DNA of 38,878 bases from Lachnospiraceae bacterium. Its GTDB lineage: Bacteria > Bacillota > Clostridia > Lachnospirales > Lachnospiraceae. Below are positions 25,100 through 31,014 of the stretch, piece after piece. The stretch lies in the NCBI GenBank assembly GCA_017440375.1, contig JAFSHK010000036.1, positions 1-38,878 of the forward strand. Direction: 5' to 3'. How positions within the stretch are numbered: the stretch's first letter is position 1; each line of letters starts with the position of its first letter. The position numbers were made by a program, and so were the translations under genes. The notes beneath the pieces were generated by a model. The model ran no database searches. It was not told where the DNA came from and saw only the letters and a list, made by a program, of their open reading frames with translations.

Positions 25100-25780
25100 T
25101 TAAGTAAAAACATTTAGCCATACTGTAATTAATGCATCATACACACCATGTGCAATAATAAGTGACAACAGCGTGCAATTCTTGATTTTGACCCTACAGA
25201 TGCACAAGATAGCTCCAATTATACCGGTTACAATCAATTGTATTATATTTCCGCCCAAGAAGTGAAACAATCCAAACAGAATCGAAGAACCCACGATTGC
25301 ACCTGTAGAAGAACCAAAGAGTGTTTCCATCTTTGTATAGAAGAATCCACGGAATACAAATTCCTCCCCCAGCGCAATTGCAAAAATATAATAAACAAAA
25401 TCGTATATGAATTGCCACATATATTGATATTGATGTTGATTATTAACCCAGTCACTTTTTCCTGCCAGATGCGGTATTACCGTAAAAACAAATGACATAC
25501 ACAACGCAATAACAAGGCCAATCACCACCTGATATCCAATCTTTTCTTTTGAGAAACCATAGTCGGACCATTTATCCTTATTAAATATTGCGATACACAA
25601 AGGGACTATTGCAATCGATAAATGTGTCACGATCATTCCAACCATACGCCAAACAAGCGGAATGTTCATAAGCACATATTGGTTAAATGCATTAAGTCCC
25701 AATACCCCTACAATTGCACTGATTATTGCTATTACAATCTGTATTATTATTTTTTTACATTCTTTCACTTTCATCTTCAT
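25100..25780 (-). CDS. CPBP family intramembrane protease-like protein
   Basis: A 226-residue polytopic membrane protein on the minus strand. Motifs are intact: GEEFVFRGFFY near residue 140, His in FGLFHFLGG, and the last motif in IIAHGVYDAL. It has about seven hydrophobic segments. Its start overlaps the end of the upstream HTH/zinc-ribbon gene by 26 bases, so the pair is probably one transcript. As with the plus-strand CPBP at 23392, it is coupled to an HTH-membrane protein. Confidence 0.87.
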   Translation of the reverse strand: MKMKVKECKKIIIQIVIAIISAIVGVLGLNAFNQYVLMNIPLVWRMVGMIVTHLSIAIVPLCIAIFNKDKWSDYGFSKEKIGYQVVIGLVIALCMSFVFTVIPHLAGKSDWVNNQHQYQYMWQFIYDFVYYIFAIALGEEFVFRGFFYTKMETLFGSSTGAIVGSSILFGLFHFLGGNIIQLIVTGIIGAILCICRVKIKNCTLLSLIIAHGVYDALITVWLNVFT

Positions 25781-26387
25781 CGTCTTCTTTCTTCGTCAGT
25801 GCTTTTTTGCACCAATTTCTTTTGCCACAATGGGGGCATTTCATTCTTCTCATAGCAACAACATTTATTCCTGTTGCAAAATTTATAAAATTAGGAACAA
25901 AGGTTTCGCCGCAGCATGAACACTTATAATAGCCGAAAGTGCGACCACCCACCATCATTGCGATAATACCAATTGCAAAAATAGTACATGCAATCAATAT
26001 CAGTACACCTTTAACCGGCACACTGATTACTTTCGTATAAATACATACAACAACTAACAGCGTTATAAAAGAAATGGTGGACATGATCCCCATTAGAACA
26101 ATCAACTGCATTTTGATTTTATTTTCTTCTTTTTCTTTTACAAAGTGAACTATATTTTGTTCTGCTTTTTCCATATAATTCTCTTTAGCCAAGCGTTCGC
26201 CTGTCAGCAACTCGTTTACGGTAATCTTTAACTCGTTACAAAGAGGTAGTAATAATGCAACTTCCGGAAATCCTTTTCCACATTCCCATTTTGAAATTGT
26301 TCTATCACTGACATTAAGAATATTCGCAAGCTTTTTTGTCTACCAACGGAGCGTAGAGTTCCATATTTTAAAGGAATTAGTATTCAT
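25755..26387 (-). pseudogene. HTH plus zinc-ribbon membrane protein, N terminus broken
   Basis: Reading from ATG at 26387, the frame gives 15 residues (MNTNSFKIWNSTLRW), then TAG (26342-26340), then continues as a clear XRE helix-turn-helix (TKKLANILNVSDRTISKWE), two hydrophobic helices and a C-terminal zinc ribbon (CSCCGETF and CPHCGKRNWC). A few residues before the TAG also seem deleted relative to the usual LRxxxxLTQ start. A TTG at 26210 could give a 151-residue product lacking the HTH. It precedes the CPBP gene on the minus strand. Full-length family members carry the intact HTH. Confidence 0.7.
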
Positions 26388-26445
26388 GATGATTCAGGGA
26401 AATTATAATGAATATTACGGAACTTATATGATTTTGTTAGAGAAT

Positions 26446-26454
26446 TGATATAAT
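26446..26454 (+). promoter_or_regulatory. Extended -10 promoter, membrane protein gene
   Basis: TGATATAAT is an extended -10 element (TG-n-TATAAT) 72 bases before the start codon at 26527. No good -35 was found. The interval 26388-26526 is otherwise very AT-rich and without a gene. Confidence 0.45.
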
Positions 26455-26526
26455 ATTTGTGATATGATAAAAATATATAGAGCTAATAAAAATATATATG
26501 AGTGAATAAAATTATAGGAATCAATT

Positions 26527-27984
26527 ATGAAGCAGGATAACTTAACGAAAAGTCAGAAAAATAATACATTACAATTGAAATATGCAACATGGGATTTTGT
26601 TTTATTGGGAATTTGTATTCTTTTTTATTTGTTATTCCCGGTTATGGACGGACCGGAATGGTGTGCGGATTCCAATGGATATGCCACGATGCACATAACA
26701 AGAGAACCGGTGTACCCTATTTTCCTTGCTGTGTGCAGAGGAATCTCCTCTATGATAAAAGTAGATTATCTGATGATAGCAGTAGTTTTACAGAGTTTGC
26801 TTGCTGCCTTTACAACATGGTATGCCGGTATTGTAATTAAGAAAGTAAAAGACGGAAGTATTATATTGCAAATTGGTACTGTATTTTTCCAATTTTTTGT
26901 TACATTACTTTGTCGGTTTGTAGCCGGTAGAGGCTCGGCTTATACGAACAGTATTTTGACAGAGGGGTTGGGACTTTCGTTATTTGTGTTATTTATTGTA
27001 AATCTTTTTTTGGCGGTGCGGATGAAGAAGACAAGTTCGATGATATGGACTTTCATACTTGCTTTTCTGCTTATCAGTTTGCGTAAGCAAATGATGATTG
27101 TATTGCCAACGATGTGCATTGTTTTCTTCTGGTATTATTTGATTCGGGAACAAAAATGGAAGAAGTTTCTATTACTGGTGGTTTTGACCTGTTCAGTTTT
27201 GCTTGCAGGGAAGCTGTTTGATAGAACCTATAATTATGTGGTAAGAGGCGCGTGGATAGAGCACAGTGGTAATTCTATGGGATTATTATGCACCTTATTG
27301 TATTCTTCCAATCCGGAAAATGATCAGAATCTGTTTACCGATGAAGAAATAAAGAATTTGTATTTGAGGATTATGGATACAGCAGTTGCGCAGGAGCTTG
27401 TGTATACAGCAGCACCGGAAGAAGGTATCAGGTGGCTTACGTTATCGACACATTATGCAGACAGTTATGATGCAATTGGCTATGGTATTATCAATCCGGT
27501 TGTGGAAGGCTATATTGCAGATAATTATGATTACAATGAGATTGAACGTGCTTTAAAATATGATGAAATTTGTGGGGCGATGACGAGTACACTTTTCCGG
27601 CAGGCCCCCGGACCATTGGTTGAGGTTTATATATACAATACATGGAAAGGTTTTGTGAACTCCATTGCATTGGCAAAACCTTTGCTTAGCCTGATTGCAT
27701 TAATAGCTTATTTGGTCATGGGGGGCATTGCAATCTATTTGTGGGCATGGATGAAGAAGCTGAAAAAAGATAAAGTAAATGTGGACATGATTGTGCAGGT
27801 GGAGACAAGTTTGTCATTTGCCTTTGTGACAATGGTTGGTATTGTAATCAATGCTTTGGTAGTCGGACTTATGATTTTCAGTCAGCCGCGATATATGATT
27901 TACGGCATGGGGCTTTTCTATACCGCGGGAAGTATGCTGTTATATGACCTGTGGAAGATTTTAAAAACGGAAACAGGAAAATAA
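26527..27984 (+). CDS. Polytopic membrane protein, possible GT-C glycosyltransferase
   Basis: A 485-residue protein with about ten hydrophobic helices: near 24-42, 82-100, 114-135, 150-165, 175-195, 215-232, then a soluble stretch (about 240-385), then three helices at the C terminus. An acidic first loop after helix one (GPEWCADSNGYATMHITREP) and SILTEGL between later helices recall GT-C glycosyltransferases, which use lipid-linked sugar donors outside the membrane. The resemblance is one of layout only. AGGAA precedes the ATG. A strong terminator follows before spmA. Confidence 0.5.
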   Translation: MKQDNLTKSQKNNTLQLKYATWDFVLLGICILFYLLFPVMDGPEWCADSNGYATMHITREPVYPIFLAVCRGISSMIKVDYLMIAVVLQSLLAAFTTWYAGIVIKKVKDGSIILQIGTVFFQFFVTLLCRFVAGRGSAYTNSILTEGLGLSLFVLFIVNLFLAVRMKKTSSMIWTFILAFLLISLRKQMMIVLPTMCIVFFWYYLIREQKWKKFLLLVVLTCSVLLAGKLFDRTYNYVVRGAWIEHSGNSMGLLCTLLYSSNPENDQNLFTDEEIKNLYLRIMDTAVAQELVYTAAPEEGIRWLTLSTHYADSYDAIGYGIINPVVEGYIADNYDYNEIERALKYDEICGAMTSTLFRQAPGPLVEVYIYNTWKGFVNSIALAKPLLSLIALIAYLVMGGIAIYLWAWMKKLKKDKVNVDMIVQVETSLSFAFVTMVGIVINALVVGLMIFSQPRYMIYGMGLFYTAGSMLLYDLWKILKTETGK

Positions 27985-28034
27985 GCTGTTATTATTGGAA
28001 AAGAAATTGCATATATTAGAAACAAGATGAAGTG

Positions 28035-28073
28035 AAAAAAAGCATGCATATGATTTTCATAGGCATGTTTTTT
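28035..28073 (+). terminator. Intrinsic terminator immediately before spmA
   Basis: CATGCATATGA (28043-28053) pairs with TCATAGGCATG (28057-28067) with one A-G mismatch and a 3-base loop. An A run before and six T after (28068-28073) complete it. It ends the membrane protein transcript 12 bases before the likely spmA start codon, so spmA either starts inside or depends on read-through. It also argues against an upstream in-frame GTG (28032) as the spmA start. Confidence 0.85.
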
Positions 28074-28085
28074 ATTTATGGGACT

Positions 28086-28670
28086 ATGTTAAATTATATC
28101 TGGGCTTTTATGATTATTATCGGAATTATTTACGGGGCATTTACCGGAAATATGGAAGAAGTGTCGAAGGCGGCACTGGATTCCGCGGGAGAAGCCGTAT
28201 CATTGTGTATTACGATGATAGGAGTTATGTCGTTGTGGGTTGGGCTGATGGAAATTGCACAGAAATCAGGACTGATTGGAAAAATGACCAAGGGAATTTC
28301 ACCCTTTATTAGTTTCATGTTTCCGAATATTCCAAAGAAGCATCCGGCAAGAGAATACATATCTACCAATCTGATTGCAAATGTGCTGGGGCTTGGCTGG
28401 GCATGTACACCCGCAGGGCTTAAAGCAATGGAAGAACTTTCCCATCTGGAAAAAGAACGGGGAAATCCGAACGGCGAGCACAGAGCTTCGAAAGAGATGT
28501 GCGATTTTCTTATTTTGAATATTTCTTCCTTACAGCTTATTCCGGTCAATATGATTGCATATAGGCAGCAATACGGCAGTGTCAATCCTACCAGTATTAT
28601 TGCACCGGCAATTGTTGCGACGTTTATCAGTACGTTTGTGGCGGTGATTTTTTGTAAGTGGAAGAAATAG
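28086..28670 (+). CDS. spmA: Spore maturation protein A
   Basis: A 194-residue membrane protein of the nucleoside-recognition (Gate) domain family. It contains GIIYGAFTGNMEEVSKAAL, SLWVGLMEIAQKSGLI, the PNIPKKHPAREYISTNLIANVLGLGWACTPAGLKAM region and the closing TSIIAPAIVATFIS block, matching Bacillus SpmA (196 residues). SpmA and SpmB act in the forespore to lower core water and raise heat resistance. ATG 28086 is chosen over GTG 28032 because it gives family length and lies after the terminator; the ribosome site is weak. spmB, normally the next gene, lies 6 kb away. Confidence 0.88.
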   Translation: MLNYIWAFMIIIGIIYGAFTGNMEEVSKAALDSAGEAVSLCITMIGVMSLWVGLMEIAQKSGLIGKMTKGISPFISFMFPNIPKKHPAREYISTNLIANVLGLGWACTPAGLKAMEELSHLEKERGNPNGEHRASKEMCDFLILNISSLQLIPVNMIAYRQQYGSVNPTSIIAPAIVATFISTFVAVIFCKWKK

Positions 28671-28673
28671 AGG
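28666..28673 (+). repeat. Direct repeat AATAGAGG, left copy
   Basis: AATAGAGG spans the spmA stop codon (28668-28670) and recurs exactly at 30953-30960, just beyond the DUF1016 gene. The pair brackets the two AT-rich genes and could be a target-site or attachment duplication. An 8-base match in AT-rich DNA can also occur by chance. Confidence 0.35.
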
Positions 28674-28677
28674 TGTC

Positions 28678-28706
28678 TTGACTTTATATAAATAAAATAA
28701 TACAAT
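28678..28706 (+). promoter_or_regulatory. SigA-type promoter of recombinase-like gene
   Basis: TTGACT (28678-28683), a 17-base spacer and TACAAT (28701-28706) begin eight bases after the spmA stop and 37 bases before the next start codon. The downstream pair therefore has its own vegetative promoter, unlike the sporulation gene it follows. Confidence 0.75.
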
Positions 28707-28742
28707 TAAAACGTGTAATAATTGCGAAAAGAGGAATAAAAT

Positions 28743-29759
28743 ATGGATATTATGGAGAAATGTAGAGATGATTATTTTAGAGATTGCGAATATATGCTTA
28801 ACAATAAACCTTCTTATGTGAGTCATGTAAATAAATTCATAGCATATTTAAAAATAATGGATTTGGCGGATAGACCCAAAGCCATTGATAGAAATATTGT
28901 GGATGCATGTATAGGATATTATAGAAATGAGAAAAAGGAACTAAATGCCCGTGCAACAATGGAGGCACATTTAGAAGCACTTAAAAGTTTTTATGATTAT
29001 CTGGGCAGAGAGGGAAAAGCTGAAGATATTTTTCCTGATTATGATTATCAGGATTTTAAAGAAAAAATGGTAAAAAAATATGAGTTACTAGAGCCTGTGG
29101 AAAGAGGTTCTTTTGAATGCGAAGAAGTTATTGAAATATTAAAAAATCTTGATCAGTCAATAGGAGAATTTTCATATGAAGAATCAGGTATACGAGATGA
29201 AGAACGGTATTTGCAACGAATAATTCTAAGAATATTTGTAAAAATTACTTTAATTGCACCAGCAAAAAGAAATGTGATTACCCGAATTAAAAATAAAGAT
29301 TTCGAGGATAGTTATAAGAAATTAAATGTTAATAGCGTAAAAGTAAATATACCAAGTGGACTTTCTAGAGATATTATTAATGCAATAAGATATGCAGAAG
29401 AAAAAAATAGTGTCGAGATAGAGGATGATGATGAATTATTTGAATTTATATATCGATATAAGGGTAATTTTAGGGGAGAGTCATTAAATACTTGGTTTAA
29501 TAATGTTATAAAAGATTTTAATATTTTTAATGGTGAAGCAGGGAAAAAAACATATCCTGTTGAACCTATAAGAAATACAGCGATTCAAATGATGGCAGAT
29601 AATATGGTAAATCCAGTATTTATTTCGAAAATTACTGGAATTACATTTTCCAGTATAGAAGCACAATATTACAAATCACAGAATTCGCAGTATGAGGAAT
29701 ATATTAATAGAAATATTAATAGGGCAATTGCACAAAATGATTACTATTACTATATATAG
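28743..29759 (+). CDS. Divergent tyrosine recombinase-like protein
   Basis: A 338-residue protein with an N-terminal SAM-like DNA-binding region (about 20-110) and a C-terminal tyrosine-recombinase catalytic fold. Aligned by spacing with XerD (R148, K172, H244, R247, H270, Y279), it keeps Arg176, Lys200, Arg277 and Tyr309. Glu274 and Ile300 stand at the two His positions. R-to-R spacing is 101 against 99, and R-to-Y is 32 in both. So it may be a slow or altered recombinase, or a DNA-binding derivative. The gene is AT-rich (15 G+C of 60 at 29281-29340) unlike its flanks. It precedes a DUF1016 nuclease gene. Confidence 0.72.
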   Translation: MDIMEKCRDDYFRDCEYMLNNKPSYVSHVNKFIAYLKIMDLADRPKAIDRNIVDACIGYYRNEKKELNARATMEAHLEALKSFYDYLGREGKAEDIFPDYDYQDFKEKMVKKYELLEPVERGSFECEEVIEILKNLDQSIGEFSYEESGIRDEERYLQRIILRIFVKITLIAPAKRNVITRIKNKDFEDSYKKLNVNSVKVNIPSGLSRDIINAIRYAEEKNSVEIEDDDELFEFIYRYKGNFRGESLNTWFNNVIKDFNIFNGEAGKKTYPVEPIRNTAIQMMADNMVNPVFISKITGITFSSIEAQYYKSQNSQYEEYINRNINRAIAQNDYYYYI

Positions 29760-29815
29760 TAGCATTTGGGAATTTAAATGTAAAAGTACTTTAAAAGTAT
29801 AGAAGACAGTGAATC

Positions 29816-29833
29816 GGCTACACGTGTGTAGCC
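29816..29833. repeat. Perfect inverted repeat before DUF1016 gene
   Basis: GGCTACAC/GTGTAGCC with a 2-base centre lies 10 bases before the ribosome site of the next gene. There is no T run, so it is not an intrinsic terminator. It could be a DNA site for the neighbouring recombinase-like protein, an operator, or an RNA hairpin affecting translation. A near repeat TAAAAGTA is seen twice just upstream (29781-29799). Confidence 0.55.
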
Positions 29834-29851
29834 AATTTGCTTGGGGGATTT

Positions 29852-30925
29852 ATGAATCATAAAAACGAATTAAAGGAAAACGCCATAGATGAAATTACTT
29901 TAGTAGAAGAGCGACAATTTTACGAAGATGTACGTTTAATATTAAAGAGTGCAAAAGAACAAGCATATAATAATGCCAGTGCTATTATGACAGAAGCATA
30001 TTGGAATGTGGGAGCAAGAATTGTTGAGCAGGAACAACGAGGACAGAAGAAAGCGAGATATGGTACATATTTAATAAAAAATTTATCGAAGGAATTATCG
30101 GATGAGTTTGGAACGGGATTTTCAATTGCCAATCTAAAAAATTGCAGACAGTTCTATTTAACATTTCCTAAAAATTCATATGGCTTTACCATGTCGAGGA
30201 AAGTGCCATGGTCTCACTTGAGAAGTATTATGCGTATTGCGAATGAAGAGGAACGAGATTTTTATTTAAATGAAGTAGTAAGTGAGAATTGGTCAGTAAG
30301 AACTTTAGAGCGTAATATTAAAAGTGGCTACTACAAAAGAAAATTATCTACACAGTTGACGGATAAAGATAATAAAGTATTGGAATTTGTAAAGGATCCT
30401 TTTGTTTTAGAATTTATGGGGATTAAGCAAGATGATGAACACAGAGAAAGCGATATTGAAAAGGCTATTATCAGTAATTTGCAGAAATTTTTGTTAGAAA
30501 TGGGAAAAGGATTTTCTTTTGTTGGGAAGCAAATGAGGATATGTACAGAAACAACAGATTTTTATATTGATTTAGTTTTTTATAATTTTATATTAAAATG
30601 TTTTGTATTAATTGATTTAAAAACAACGAAGTTGACACATCAAGATATTGGTCAAATGGATATGTATGTTAGAATGTTTGACGATTTAAAGCGTAGAGAA
30701 GATGATAATCCAACAATAGGAATTATTTTTTGTACAGATAAGGATGAAACTATGGTCAAGTATTCTGTACTAAATGAAAATCAACAAATATTTGCCTCAA
30801 AGTATATGACAGTATTACCAACGGTGGAGGAATTGCAGAGAGAATTGGAACGAAATCAATTAGTTTATGATGTTAAGGATATATGTTCTCATAACTTACC
30901 AAAATATAATAGTAAGTTTCCTTGA
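29852..30925 (+). CDS. DUF1016/YhcG-family PD-(D/E)XK nuclease
   Basis: A 357-residue protein. The N-terminal DUF1016 domain includes AYWNVGARIVEQEQRGQKKA, then LSKELSDEFGTGFS, LKNCRQFYLTFP, VPWSHLRSIM and the ENWSVRTLERNI block. The C-terminal PD-(D/E)XK nuclease has Asp240 (YIDLVFYN) and Asp255-x-Lys257 (VLIDLKTTKL), then a conserved GQMDMYVRMFDD helix. The family is found near restriction-modification and other mobile or defence loci, but its function is not well defined. ATG 29852 has GGGGGA upstream; an in-frame TTG lies at 29837. The gene is AT-rich and follows the recombinase-like gene. Confidence 0.88.
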   Translation: MNHKNELKENAIDEITLVEERQFYEDVRLILKSAKEQAYNNASAIMTEAYWNVGARIVEQEQRGQKKARYGTYLIKNLSKELSDEFGTGFSIANLKNCRQFYLTFPKNSYGFTMSRKVPWSHLRSIMRIANEEERDFYLNEVVSENWSVRTLERNIKSGYYKRKLSTQLTDKDNKVLEFVKDPFVLEFMGIKQDDEHRESDIEKAIISNLQKFLLEMGKGFSFVGKQMRICTETTDFYIDLVFYNFILKCFVLIDLKTTKLTHQDIGQMDMYVRMFDDLKRREDDNPTIGIIFCTDKDETMVKYSVLNENQQIFASKYMTVLPTVEELQRELERNQLVYDVKDICSHNLPKYNSKFP

Positions 30926-30952
30926 CAAGCAGAAGAAAATATATGAAACTGT

Positions 30953-30960
30953 AATAGAGG
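30953..30960 (+). repeat. Direct repeat AATAGAGG, right copy
   Basis: An exact copy of 28666-28673, located 28 bases after the DUF1016 stop. If the two are insertion-related, the element would span about 28674-30960 and contain only the recombinase-like and DUF1016 genes. Confidence 0.35.
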
Positions 30961-30971
30961 AATAGTCAAAA

Positions 30972-31002
30972 AAACGTAGGGTATACCTACGTTTGTTATA
31001 AT
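30972..31002 (+). promoter_or_regulatory. Palindrome and extended -10 before hybrid kinase
   Basis: AAACGTAGG/CCTACGTTT (30972-30994, loop GTATA) is either a terminator for the DUF1016 transcript, preceded by an A run but with a weak T tail, or an operator. It abuts TGTTATAAT (30994-31002), an extended -10 element. The start codon at 31015 is so close that a transcript from it would have almost no leader. Confidence 0.5.
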
Positions 31003-31014
31003 GGAGAGATGCTT

